From: JANLYQ01 sp031365725 | GTDB taxonomy: Bacteria; Actinomycetota; Actinomycetes; JACCUZ01 | NCBI GenBank assembly: GCA_031365725.1 | Contig: JANLYQ010000005.1 | Span: forward strand, 1 to 49,855 | Direction: 5' to 3' | DNA: 49,855 bases | Shown here: one piece after another, positions 13,685 through 20,785 of the stretch | How positions within the stretch are numbered: the first letter of the stretch is position 1 | Layout: every line of letters begins with the position of its first letter | The notes under the pieces: model-generated | Told to the model about the DNA's origin: nothing | Database searches by the model: none | What the model saw: only the letters and a program-made list of their open reading frames with translations | Made by a program: the position numbers and the translations under genes

Positions 13685-16123
13685 TCAGGTCCGGCGCACC
13701 CGCACCCGGGTGACCCGCGCTGCCGCCCGGTCCACCCCGTCGAGGCCGTCGGCGAACCGCTCGGAGATCCGGGCCGACACCGAGCGGGTCGACCGTGGCA
13801 GCAGCCGAGCCCGGGCCCGGCCCCACCGGCTCGCCCCGGCGGCCAGAGCCGAGCGCACCAGCTCGACATCGCCGCGCAGGTCGCCGATCGCACCCGTGTC
13901 GGGGGCATAGCGGGTGCGTTCGACGGCAGTGGTCAACCGGCCGATTGCCTTCGCGGCCGGTCCGCCCAGCCGGCGCGACTCGACCAGAACCGCTCCTCCC
14001 CGCCGAGGAGTCAGGCTCGGATCCCAGTCATAGCCGTGGTCGACCAAGGTGTCCTGCAGCTCCACCCACGCGGTGCGAGCCTGCTCGGCCGGTGACCGGG
14101 CGTCGCGCCACCGCAGTCGTCGTACGGCGATCCGGGTGAGTGCCGGCATCGACAGCAGCAGGAGCACGCCGAGCACCGCAAGGGTCGGCACCAGTGGCAG
14201 GTGCAGCGGGCTGCGGGAGCCGCCACCGCCGCCCGCCGCCGGGTCGTTCAGCGAGTCCCGCGGGGGGCGCTGGTTGGGGAACAGTCCGGCGCTGGAGCTG
14301 GCGCTGGGGGACGCATTGGCGCTGGCCGACGAGCTGGGCACGACCGACCCGGGCGCCGGGTTGGTCCAGGGCGGGGGAGCCGACGTCGGGCCGCCGGGGG
14401 TCGGCTCGAAGGGCACCCAGCCGGCACCCTCGAAGTACAGCTCCGGCCATGCGTGCAGGTCGTGGGTGCGGACGATGTGGTTGCCCTTGCGGTCCGAGGT
14501 GCCGGCCGCGAAACCGACTGCGACCCGGGCCGGGATGCCCAGGGTGCGGGCCATCACCGCCATCGCCGAGGCGAACTGCACGCAGTAGCCCCGCTTGGTG
14601 GCGAGGAACCCCGTGATCGCGGCGGCACCGTCGCCGTCGGCGACCGCCGGATCCAGGGTCAGCGAGTAGGTGAAGGCGGGGGACCGGAGCCAGGCTTGCA
14701 GGGCCAGCGCGGCGTCGTATCCCGAGCTGGTGCGCCTGGTGATCTCCCGGGCGGTAGTCGCGATGACCTCGTCCAGATCGGTGGGGAGCGCGAGGTAGCG
14801 GCGCATCGACGCCGGCGCAGGGCCTGCGGTACGCAGCAGGTCGGGTGTGAAGTCCACGTCCAGCGACACGGCGCGGTAGCCGATGCGCCGGGTCGAGCTG
14901 TTGTCCCCGAACACGTTGAAGGTCGACTTGTCGTAGAGCCAGGTGCCCGGGATGTCGCGCACCCGGGTCGTCGGATAGGGCAGCGGCAACCACTGCTGCT
15001 CGAGGTCGAAGATCTTGATCTCTCGCGCCGAGCGCTTGCTGGGCACCGAGAGACCCAGACCAGGAGCCCGCACCAAGCCCTTCTCGACATCGTTGCGGCT
15101 GCGCGACACCTTCAGGTCCGAGGGCCGCCAGGACGCGCCGGTGAACTCGTCGAGCCCGACCGAACGCAGGTACGTCGCCTTGCCCGTGTAGGTCAGCACC
15201 ACGGTGTTCTGGCCCTGACGTAGGTTGCGGCCGAGCTGCAGGATCGGGTTGACCACGGTGACGGTGCCGGAGCCACCGCCTCGGCCGAAGCCGCCACCGC
15301 CGAGCCCGAAGGTGTGCGCCGACAGACCTGGCAGGACAGTCGGCACCGCGAGCGCGAGCCCCAGGGCTGCTGCTCCCACCCGACGACCGACCTGGGCCAG
15401 CGGGGCAGTGTCTGCGCTCAGGGTGGCCGGGCGGGCCGCGTTGCCCCGCATCGACCGGCCCCAGCGACTGACCCGCTCGCGGGCTTCGGTCAACAGCAGG
15501 GTGAGGAAGGCAGCGCCGGCAATGAGGAAGGCGACCCACCCCACACCCGTCGGCGCCACCGCGGTCGGCACCGTGTAGAGCACGAGCAGCGGCAGACCGG
15601 CGAGCGCGGCGCGACGCCACGTGACGGCGAAGGTATCCACCAGCAGAGCCACCAGTCCGACCCCGCCGACGGTGAGCACCTCGATGCCGGGGGAGACCCC
15701 GACCGGTGCGGCGTAGCGGTTGATGTCGGTGCGACCGTGCCGTACGAGGGTGACGAGCCGCTCCAGCGAGCCGGTGGTGGGGACCAACCCGAACAGAGCT
15801 TGGTCGTGGGCGTAGTGCAGCAGGAGGTAGAGGACCAGTGCGGCGAGTCCGCCGACGGGGGCAGTGAGCCGGCTGCCGGACAGTCGTCGAGCGAGCTCGG
15901 CACCGATCCCCACGGCGAGGACCGCCCCGATAGTCGGCAGGAACCACGCGCCGGTGAGGAAGACCGGGCCGAGGCACACTGCCGAGGCCGCGGTGGCGAA
16001 GGCGGCCGCCAGCGGCATCCGTACCGAGCCGGTCATGGCCCGCCGGGCGAGCGGTGTGCTTGCCGTGGACCGGGGCTTGGTGGGCGCTGCGCGGGGGACG
16101 GCGGCGCTGGCGCTGCTCGCCAT
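13685..16123 (-). CDS. tgpA: TgpA-like membrane transglutaminase (DUF3488 plus transglutaminase-like domain)
   Basis: About 812 residues from ATG 16123; a GTG at 16126 is directly in front. The N-terminal ~230 residues contain 5-6 hydrophobic segments (AAFATAASAVCLGPVFLTG, VGGLAALVLYLLLHYA, VGGVGLVALLVDTFAV, GWVAFLIAGAAFLTLLL), and an external domain follows. The transglutaminase core has KRGYCVQFASAMAVMARTLGIPARVAVGF (Cys near 510) and VRTHDLHAWPELYFEGAGWVPFEPTPG (His and Asp of the triad). After a Ser/Ala/Pro linker there is another membrane segment (LPLVPTLAVLGVLLLLSMPAL) and a C-terminal DUF4129-like helical region. It completes the MoxR-DUF58-TgpA set, overlapping DUF58 at TGATG. Presumed to act on envelope proteins. 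Confidence 0.88.
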   Translation of the reverse strand: MASSASAAVPRAAPTKPRSTASTPLARRAMTGSVRMPLAAAFATAASAVCLGPVFLTGAWFLPTIGAVLAVGIGAELARRLSGSRLTAPVGGLAALVLYLLLHYAHDQALFGLVPTTGSLERLVTLVRHGRTDINRYAAPVGVSPGIEVLTVGGVGLVALLVDTFAVTWRRAALAGLPLLVLYTVPTAVAPTGVGWVAFLIAGAAFLTLLLTEARERVSRWGRSMRGNAARPATLSADTAPLAQVGRRVGAAALGLALAVPTVLPGLSAHTFGLGGGGFGRGGGSGTVTVVNPILQLGRNLRQGQNTVVLTYTGKATYLRSVGLDEFTGASWRPSDLKVSRSRNDVEKGLVRAPGLGLSVPSKRSAREIKIFDLEQQWLPLPYPTTRVRDIPGTWLYDKSTFNVFGDNSSTRRIGYRAVSLDVDFTPDLLRTAGPAPASMRRYLALPTDLDEVIATTAREITRRTSSGYDAALALQAWLRSPAFTYSLTLDPAVADGDGAAAITGFLATKRGYCVQFASAMAVMARTLGIPARVAVGFAAGTSDRKGNHIVRTHDLHAWPELYFEGAGWVPFEPTPGGPTSAPPPWTNPAPGSVVPSSSASANASPSASSSAGLFPNQRPPRDSLNDPAAGGGGGSRSPLHLPLVPTLAVLGVLLLLSMPALTRIAVRRLRWRDARSPAEQARTAWVELQDTLVDHGYDWDPSLTPRRGGAVLVESRRLGGPAAKAIGRLTTAVERTRYAPDTGAIGDLRGDVELVRSALAAGASRWGRARARLLPRSTRSVSARISERFADGLDGVDRAAARVTRVRVRRT

Positions 16124-17409
16124 CACGCCCGTCCCGAGGCCGCGAGGCTGCGGGTGGCGCCGGGCCCGTGCCGACCGACCCGCGGCCAGAGGTCGGCGAT
16201 GGAGTCACCGGCCGACGCCGTGACCACCCGCCAGCCGGCGGCCTGCAACAGGGCGGCCGCCCCGACGTGGCCCGAGGTCCGCGCTCTCGGGCGCGAGCCA
16301 CCGACGCTCCACGTATCGGTGTCGAGCATCACCGCGATGGCGGCGGTCGAGCCGTGGCGCAGGCGGGAGAGCAGCCGGGTCTCCTCCGGGTCGAGGTCAC
16401 CGAGCACGGCGACGAGCAGTCCGTCGCCGCCAGTGCGGCGCAGCGTGGCACCTGCATCAGCCAGCGACGTGTGGTTCGAGGTCGTCACGACGGCCAGTGC
16501 GTCGAGCATGCTGCCCTCGACGTCGCCTGCCCCGTCAAGGCCGGCGTCGGTGCCGGCGAGGGTGGCGCCGGTGTCGGTGGTGAGGCGCACGTGGTAGCCG
16601 TGCTTCAGCAGGTGCACGCCGATCGCGGCGCTGGCGGTGATTGCCCACTCGAACGACGATCCCGGCCCCTCACCACCGTGGGCGCTGGAGCGCGAGTCGA
16701 GCAGCATGGAGGCCCTCGCCTGCCACGGCTGCTCCTCCCGACGCACCATCACCTTGTCCAGCCGTGCGGTCGAGCGCCAGTGCACCCGACGCAAGTCGTC
16801 GCCCTGACGGTAGTCGCGGATGCCGGCGTCGTCGTCTCCCGCACTGGCCAGCGACCGTGATCTGCTCTCCCCGCTGCCGGTCCACTCCCCGGACAGCGCG
16901 ATCGACGGCAGCGCCGCGACCGGCGGGGTGACCACCAGAGTGTCGCGGGCGGCGAAGGACCGTTGCAGCTCGCACATGCCGAACGGATCGGTCAGCCGGA
17001 TCGACAACGGGCCCAAGGCGTAGCGGCCGCGTACGTCGGAGCGGACGACGTACGACACCTCTCGGCGACCGCGCGGCTCGACCCGGTCGAGCACGAACCG
17101 CGGGCGCGATCCGAGCACGTAGGGAACCTTGTCCTCGACCAGCAGCAGCCCGGTCGGCAGCCGGGAGATGTTCTCCAGCCGCAACGTCACCGACGCCTCC
17201 TGGCCGGCCGCGGTGCGGGCCGCGCCGAGTCGTCGCCGGGACGAGAGCCGGTAGCGGGTCCGGGCCACGACGAGCGCACTCAACAGCGGCAGGGCGACGA
17301 GCAGCACGCCGACCCGGAGCAGGTCCGACTCGGAGGTCATCATGGCGGCGACGACGACCGCGAGGCCCGCCGCGAGGAACGAGCGCCCTCGCGTCGTGAG
17401 CCCCCGCAT
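16123..17409 (-). CDS. DUF58 (vWA-like) protein
   Basis: 428 residues from ATG 17409, preceded by GAGGGA at good spacing; GTG 17421, overlapping the moxR stop, is an alternative. Two N-terminal hydrophobic segments (FLAAGLAVVVAAMMTS, LLRVGVLLVALPLLSALVVA) are followed by VRGRYALGPLSIRLTDPFGM. The DUF58 signature follows: GDDDAGIRDYRQGDDLRRVHWRSTARLDKVMVRREE (R-x-Y-x-x-G-D...I-H-W). The vWA-like fold continues with ASMLLDSRSS and DGLLVAVLGDLDPEE. DUF58 proteins are paired with MoxR AAA+ ATPases, proposed to be chaperones or metal-insertion factors. Transcribed between moxR and tgpA, with near-overlapping junctions on both sides. Confidence 0.9.
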   Translation of the reverse strand: MRGLTTRGRSFLAAGLAVVVAAMMTSESDLLRVGVLLVALPLLSALVVARTRYRLSSRRRLGAARTAAGQEASVTLRLENISRLPTGLLLVEDKVPYVLGSRPRFVLDRVEPRGRREVSYVVRSDVRGRYALGPLSIRLTDPFGMCELQRSFAARDTLVVTPPVAALPSIALSGEWTGSGESRSRSLASAGDDDAGIRDYRQGDDLRRVHWRSTARLDKVMVRREEQPWQARASMLLDSRSSAHGGEGPGSSFEWAITASAAIGVHLLKHGYHVRLTTDTGATLAGTDAGLDGAGDVEGSMLDALAVVTTSNHTSLADAGATLRRTGGDGLLVAVLGDLDPEETRLLSRLRHGSTAAIAVMLDTDTWSVGGSRPRARTSGHVGAAALLQAAGWRVVTASAGDSIADLWPRVGRHGPGATRSLAASGRA

Positions 17410-17417
17410 CGCGTCCC

Positions 17418-18527
17418 TCACCGGCGGTGGCCGCCCGCTGCATCGCCCGAACCGCGAGCGCCGTCCGCGCCGTTTGCGCCGCCGGCACCGCTGTGCCGTC
17501 CGCGGTCGTCGCCCGGGATCGGCACCGACGCAACGATGTCGGCGACGATGTCCTCGGTCGTACGTCGTCCGATCTGCGCCTCTGCCGTGGGCAGCAGTCG
17601 GTGGGAGAGCACGGCGACGGCGAGGTCCTGCACATCGTCGGGCAGCACGTAGTCGCGGTCGTCGAGGGCGGCAGCGGCCCGGGCGGCGCGGATCAGGTGC
17701 AGGGTGGCGCGCGGTGACGCGCCCAGTCGGAGCTCGGGGGAGTTGCGGGTGGCCAGCACCAGCGTCACCGCATAACGGCGCACCTGGTCGGAGACGTGGA
17801 TGCTGCGCACGACCTCGATCAGGGTGGCGATCTCGGAGGCGTCGGACACGGCGCGCAACGCATCGAGCGGTGAGGCACCACCGTGCGACTCGAGCATCGC
17901 CAGCTCGGCTGCCTCGCTGGGGTAGCCCATCGACAGCCGCACCATGAACCGGTCGCGCTGCGCCTCGGGCAGCGGGTAGGTGCCTTCCATCTCGATCGGG
18001 TTCTGAGTGGCCAGCACCATGAAGGGCACCGCGAGCCCGTAGGTCTCGCCGTCGACAGTGACCTGGCGCTCTTCCATGCATTCCAGCAGCGCTGACTGGG
18101 TCTTGGGCGATGCACGGTTGATCTCGTCGCCGACCACGATGTTGGCGAAGATCGCGCCGGGCTTGAACTCGAAGTCCCGTCGTTCCTGGTTGAAGATCGC
18201 GACGCCGGTGATGTCGGAGGGCAGCAGGTCGGGGGTGAACTGGACCCGGCGTACCGAGCAGTCGACCGACTTCGCCAATGCCTTGGCCAGCATGGTCTTT
18301 CCGACGCCGGGGACGTCCTCGATCAGCAGGTGACCCTCAGCGAGCATGACGGTGATCGCGAGCCGCACGGTGTCGCGCTTGCCCTCGATCACGCTCTCCA
18401 CCGCACGGCGGATGCGGGTGGTGGTGTCGGCCAGCGCGGCCAGGCCCGCCTTGTCCGGCCGCGGTGCAGCTGTCCCCACGGTCGAGCCGTCCATCGGGCT
18501 GATCGGGCTGTCGGTCGTCTCGCCCAC
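17418..18527 (-). CDS. moxR: MoxR-family AAA+ ATPase
   Basis: 369 residues from GTG 18527. GGGAGGA about 10 nt upstream supports this start; the in-frame ATG 18494 has no ribosome site. Walker A is EDVPGVGKTMLAKALA (~residue 72), Walker B is IVVGDEINRASPKTQSALLE, and sensor 1 is FMVLATQNPIEMEGTYPLPEAQRDRF, all diagnostic of MoxR. The C-terminal lid reads LRLGASPRATLHLIRAARAAAALDDRDYVLPDDVQDLA. The last ~25 residues are Gly/Ala/Arg-rich and probably disordered. It is the first main gene of a moxR-DUF58-tgpA operon, divergent from mraZ, and presumed to remodel an envelope or metal-binding client with DUF58. Confidence 0.93.
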   Translation of the reverse strand: MGETTDSPISPMDGSTVGTAAPRPDKAGLAALADTTTRIRRAVESVIEGKRDTVRLAITVMLAEGHLLIEDVPGVGKTMLAKALAKSVDCSVRRVQFTPDLLPSDITGVAIFNQERRDFEFKPGAIFANIVVGDEINRASPKTQSALLECMEERQVTVDGETYGLAVPFMVLATQNPIEMEGTYPLPEAQRDRFMVRLSMGYPSEAAELAMLESHGGASPLDALRAVSDASEIATLIEVVRSIHVSDQVRRYAVTLVLATRNSPELRLGASPRATLHLIRAARAAAALDDRDYVLPDDVQDLAVAVLSHRLLPTAEAQIGRRTTEDIVADIVASVPIPGDDRGRHSGAGGANGADGARGSGDAAGGHRR

Positions 18528-18529
18528 GC

Positions 18530-18742
18530 TCAAAGCGTCCTCCCTCGTCCTGCGGCCGCTCGTGGTCCCCGGGAGGTGCGTCGGCGCACACCCGTGCCGA
18601 CGACGGAGGTGACGACCGTCGCGGTGAGCCCGGCGAGGACGAGTGGCACCGAGGGTACGACGTCCGCTGCGCTGGTGAGCCGTGATCGGCCAACCAGTCC
18701 CGCTCCGCACGGCCGCGATGGTGTCACCGGGCGCGGGATCAC
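18530..18742 (-). CDS. Possible 70-aa membrane protein upstream of moxR
   Basis: GTG 18742 to a TGA 2 nt before the moxR GTG. The C-terminal half looks like one transmembrane helix followed by a basic tail (VPSVPLVLAGLTATVVTSVV then GTGVRRRTSRG), and codon use there is GC3-rich. The N-terminal third (MIPRPVTPSRPCGAGL) is less convincing, and no good Shine-Dalgarno precedes the GTG. The moxR ribosome site lies inside it, which would allow coupling. Not recognised as any family. It may be only leader sequence that happens to be open. Otherwise this 322-bp gap holds just the mraZ control region. Confidence 0.3.
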   Translation of the reverse strand: MIPRPVTPSRPCGAGLVGRSRLTSAADVVPSVPLVLAGLTATVVTSVVGTGVRRRTSRGPRAAAGRGRTL

Positions 18743-18757
18743 GTCTGCTCAAGGTGG

Positions 18758-18785
18758 TTGATTGTGGAGCCGATGGGAGTATGGT
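18758..18785 (+). promoter_or_regulatory. Putative mraZ/dcw promoter
   Basis: TTGATT at 18758-18763 and TATGGT at 18780-18785 with a 16-bp spacer. The predicted start point is near 18792, about 58 nt before the chosen mraZ start. The MraZ-type repeats cover the spacer, the -10 and the start point. Confidence 0.45.
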
Positions 18786-18809
18786 GGAGCGAAGTGGGGA
18801 GCATCGGAG
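18764..18809 (+). promoter_or_regulatory. MraZ operator: five 10-bp-spaced direct repeats
   Basis: The core GGAG/GGGG occurs at 18766, 18776, 18786, 18796 and 18806, exactly one helical turn apart, mostly within TGGAG, TGGGAG or TGGGG. MraZ is known to bind direct TGGGN repeats of 10-bp period in front of its own gene and to repress the dcw operon. Five in-phase copies exceed the three or four usually described. They overlap the putative mraZ promoter, so autorepression is likely. Confidence 0.75.
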
Positions 18810-18849
18810 CGTCAGGGTGGAGAGGGGGGTCGATGTGGGGGACAGTCCC

Positions 18850-19443
18850 ATGGACGGGTCAGGCGGGTCAGGCGAGTCAGGCGGGTCAGGCAGATCAGTC
18901 GAGCCGGGCAGATCAGCCGAGCAGCCTGCGGGATCTCTCCGCGACGTCGGTGGCGTTGTTGATGTCCTCGACGGCGACCTCGCTGACCTCGCTGACCTGC
19001 CTGCCGATCCCTTTCTTGGCAGCTATGAGCCCCGTCTCGACGACAAGGGGCGGCTGTTCCTGCCGGCCCGGTTCCGCGACCGGCTCGCGTCCGGGCTCGT
19101 CCTCACGCCCGGCCAGGACCACTGCGTCTACGTGTTCACCCGGCCGGACTTCCAGCGGATCTTCGCCAAGCTCCAGCGGGCCCCGCTGCTCAACCGCGAG
19201 GCCCGCCTCATGCAGCGCTGGTTCCTCTCCCAGGCCTTCGACCAGGTGCCGGACAAGCAGGGCCGCGTGACCATCACCACGCAGCTACGCGCCTGGGGCC
19301 GGCTCTCCAAGGACTGCGTGGTTGCCGGCGCCGGCAGCCGGTTGGAGATCTGGGACGCCCAGGCCTGGCGCAACCAGACCGAGGCCGAGGCGGCCGAGTT
19401 CGCCGCGCTGTCCGAGGGAGGTGTCATCGACTTCTTCTCCTGA
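18850..19443 (+). CDS. mraZ: MraZ transcriptional regulator with N-terminal extension
   Basis: 197 residues from ATG 18850, which has GGGGGA at 18837-18842. The conserved MraZ domain begins only at residue ~56 (FLGSYEPRLDDKGRLFLPARFRDRL), with its second SpoVT-AbrB-like repeat further on (VPDKQGRVTITTQLRAWGRL). Usual MraZ proteins are ~143 aa and begin at that Phe-Leu-Gly. No ATG, GTG or TTG lies in frame between 18850 and the domain. The extra residues are a GSG-rich tandem repeat plus an acidic Leu/Asp segment (DVLDGDLADLADLPAD). MraZ binds direct repeats upstream of its gene, seen here at 18764-18809, and regulates the cluster. First gene of dcw. Confidence 0.9.
   Translation: MDGSGGSGESGGSGRSVEPGRSAEQPAGSLRDVGGVVDVLDGDLADLADLPADPFLGSYEPRLDDKGRLFLPARFRDRLASGLVLTPGQDHCVYVFTRPDFQRIFAKLQRAPLLNREARLMQRWFLSQAFDQVPDKQGRVTITTQLRAWGRLSKDCVVAGAGSRLEIWDAQAWRNQTEAEAAEFAALSEGGVIDFFS
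18856..18900 (+). repeat. 9-bp tandem repeat in mraZ 5' coding region
   Basis: GGGTCAGGC occurs at 18856, 18865 and 18883 with GAGTCAGGC at 18874 and a diverged copy at 18892, encoding (GSG)n. The repeat is in frame with MraZ and sits just after the chosen start. Confidence 0.85.
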
Positions 19444-19481
19444 CCGACGAGCAGCACCGAGAGGCAGCACCACCCGCGCCG
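19443..19481 (+). repeat. Left imperfect direct repeat flanking the mraZ-downstream hairpin
   Basis: This stretch (ACCGACGAGCAGCACC...CAGCACCACCCG) matches 19586-19621 with a few indels and substitutions (about 33 shared positions). The two copies bracket the 19479-19589 hairpin. The repeat starts at the mraZ stop. Confidence 0.6.
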
Positions 19482-19589
19482 TACGGCGAGGTCTCCACCC
19501 GCTCCTGCAGCCACCCGTCCTGACGCCACTTCCCCGGTGCCAGGACCCGTAGCTCGGCAGCGGCAGCGGTTGGAGACCTGACCGCACGG
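19479..19589 (+). other. Long imperfect hairpin (structured element) between mraZ and the 55-aa ORF
   Basis: The arms 19479-19503 and 19565-19589 pair. CCGTACGG faces CCGCACGG (one mismatch), then there is a 2x2 internal loop, then a 15-bp stem AGGTCTCCACCCGCT with AGCGGTTGGAGACCT (one mismatch). A second stem, GTCCTG (19517-19522) with CAGGAC (19541-19546), sits in the apex. The element lies downstream of mraZ in the same transcript direction, so it could be an RNA structure in the dcw mRNA (processing site, attenuator) or a palindromic repeat element. It is flanked by ~35-bp imperfect direct repeats. No known family was recognised. Confidence 0.55.
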
Positions 19590-19621
19590 ACGAGCACCAG
19601 AGGACAGCACCACCCGAACCG
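19586..19621 (+). repeat. Right imperfect direct repeat flanking the hairpin
   Basis: Second copy of the repeat at 19443-19481. It ends 22 nt before the 55-aa ORF and just upstream of that ORF's GAAGGG ribosome site. Confidence 0.6.
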
Positions 19622-19642
19622 GACGTTCCATGAAGGGTCGAG

Positions 19643-19810
19643 ATGGACACGCCAGGACTCTCCGCTTCGCAGCGCCGCCACGTCATCCCGGTGTCCGACA
19701 GCCTGCTCGCCGCCGAGATCAAGCACAGCGTGCTGCTGCTCGGGGGGGCCCTCGGCCTGATGGGGTCCTTCGCCGTCGTGCTGCTGATGCTCACCGGTGT
19801 GGGCGGCTGA
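19643..19810 (+). CDS. 55-aa membrane protein in dcw cluster (unknown)
   Basis: ATG 19643 has GAAGGG at 19632-19637, spacing 5. The stop TGA (19808-19810) is followed by GGA and then the rsmH ATG at 19814, so translation is probably coupled. The protein begins MDTPGLSASQRRHVIPVSDS, continues with an amphipathic stretch LLAAEIKHSV, and ends in one hydrophobic helix (LLLGGALGLMGSFAVVLLML) with a short Gly tail. This is a single-pass small membrane protein, N-terminus probably cytoplasmic. It is not FtsL (which comes later) and no family is recognised. It sits where mraZ and rsmH are usually adjacent, so a role in division or envelope synthesis is possible but unsupported beyond position. Confidence 0.7.
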   Translation: MDTPGLSASQRRHVIPVSDSLLAAEIKHSVLLLGGALGLMGSFAVVLLMLTGVGG

Positions 19811-19813
19811 GGA

Positions 19814-20785
19814 ATGACGACAGGTCCCCAGCACGTGCCGGTGCTGCTGGCGCGCACGCTCGAGCTGCTGGCCCCGGCGGTGGCCGCCCCGGGTGCTGTC
19901 GTGGTCGACACGACCCTGGGGCTCGGTGGGCACAGCGCAGCGCTGCTGGATGCCTTTGGCTCGCTGCGCGTGGTCGGGCTCGACCGTGACCCCCGCGCGC
20001 TGGAGATCGCAGGTGCTCGCCTCGCGCCGTACGGCGATCGGGCCACCCTCGTGCACGCCGTGTACGACGAGCTGAGAGCGGTCCTGGCTCGGTTGGGCAT
20101 CGCCCGGGTGCAGGGCGTGCTGTTCGACCTCGGGGTCTCGTCGATGCAGCTCGACGAGGCCGAGCGCGGGTTCGCCTATGCGCAGGACGCACCCCTGGAC
20201 ATGCGGATGGACCAGAGCACGGGCCTGACTGCTGCCGAGATCGTCAACACCTACTCCGCTGCCGAGATCGCCCGGGTGCTGCGGGAGTACGGCGAGGAGC
20301 GCTTCGCCAAGCGCATCGCCGACTCGCTGGTGCGCGACCGGGTCCGCGAGCCGTTCACCGGCACCGCCCGGCTGGCCGAGCTGGTGCGCAGCTCGATCCC
20401 GGCCGCGACCCGCCGGACCGGTGGGCACCCCGCGAAGCGCACGTTCCAGGCGCTGCGCATCGAGGTCAACCGCGAGCTCGACGCCCTGGCCCGGGCGCTG
20501 CCTGCCGCTCTCTCCGCACTCGCCGTCGGGGGCCGGGTCGTCGTCCTCTCCTACCACTCGCTGGAGGACCGCATGGTCAAGCGGACGCTCGTGGCCGGGG
20601 CTACCAGCACCGCGCCGCACGACCTGCCGGTGGTGCCGCCCGAGCACGAGCCGGTGCTGCGGCTGCTGACCCGTGGCGCCGAGACGGCGTCGGCGGATGA
20701 GGTCGCCGCCAACCCGCGCGCTGCATCGGTGCGTCTACGGGCTGCCGAGCGGGTCCGCGACACCGGCCTTCGGGAGACCGCATGA
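19814..20785 (+). CDS. rsmH: 16S rRNA (cytosine1402-N4)-methyltransferase RsmH
   Basis: 323 residues. VPVLLARTLELL, then motif I VVVDTTLGLGGHSAALLDAF, VVGLDRDPRAL, and GVLFDLGVSSMQLDEAERGFAYAQDAPLDMRMDQ, a signature of RsmH/MraW. ANTIRAAI-type helical insert and ALRIEVNRELDALARALP follow, then VVLSYHSLEDRMVKR, the conserved C-terminal motif. It methylates N4 of C1402 in 16S rRNA in the P site using SAM. ATG 19814 is 3 nt after the stop of the 55-aa ORF, and the TGA overlaps the ftsL ATG (ATGA at 20782-20785). Confidence 0.97.
   Translation: MTTGPQHVPVLLARTLELLAPAVAAPGAVVVDTTLGLGGHSAALLDAFGSLRVVGLDRDPRALEIAGARLAPYGDRATLVHAVYDELRAVLARLGIARVQGVLFDLGVSSMQLDEAERGFAYAQDAPLDMRMDQSTGLTAAEIVNTYSAAEIARVLREYGEERFAKRIADSLVRDRVREPFTGTARLAELVRSSIPAATRRTGGHPAKRTFQALRIEVNRELDALARALPAALSALAVGGRVVVLSYHSLEDRMVKRTLVAGATSTAPHDLPVVPPEHEPVLRLLTRGAETASADEVAANPRAASVRLRAAERVRDTGLRETA

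Noticed and set aside
14028..16301. 757-residue minus-strand frame overlapping tgpA in another phase
   Set aside because: The TgpA transglutaminase triad and membrane helices lie in the other minus frame.
19630..19989. 119-residue open frame from ATG 19630
   Set aside because: It overlaps the 55-aa ORF and rsmH out of frame, and its sequence is Arg/Pro/Ala-rich without domain.
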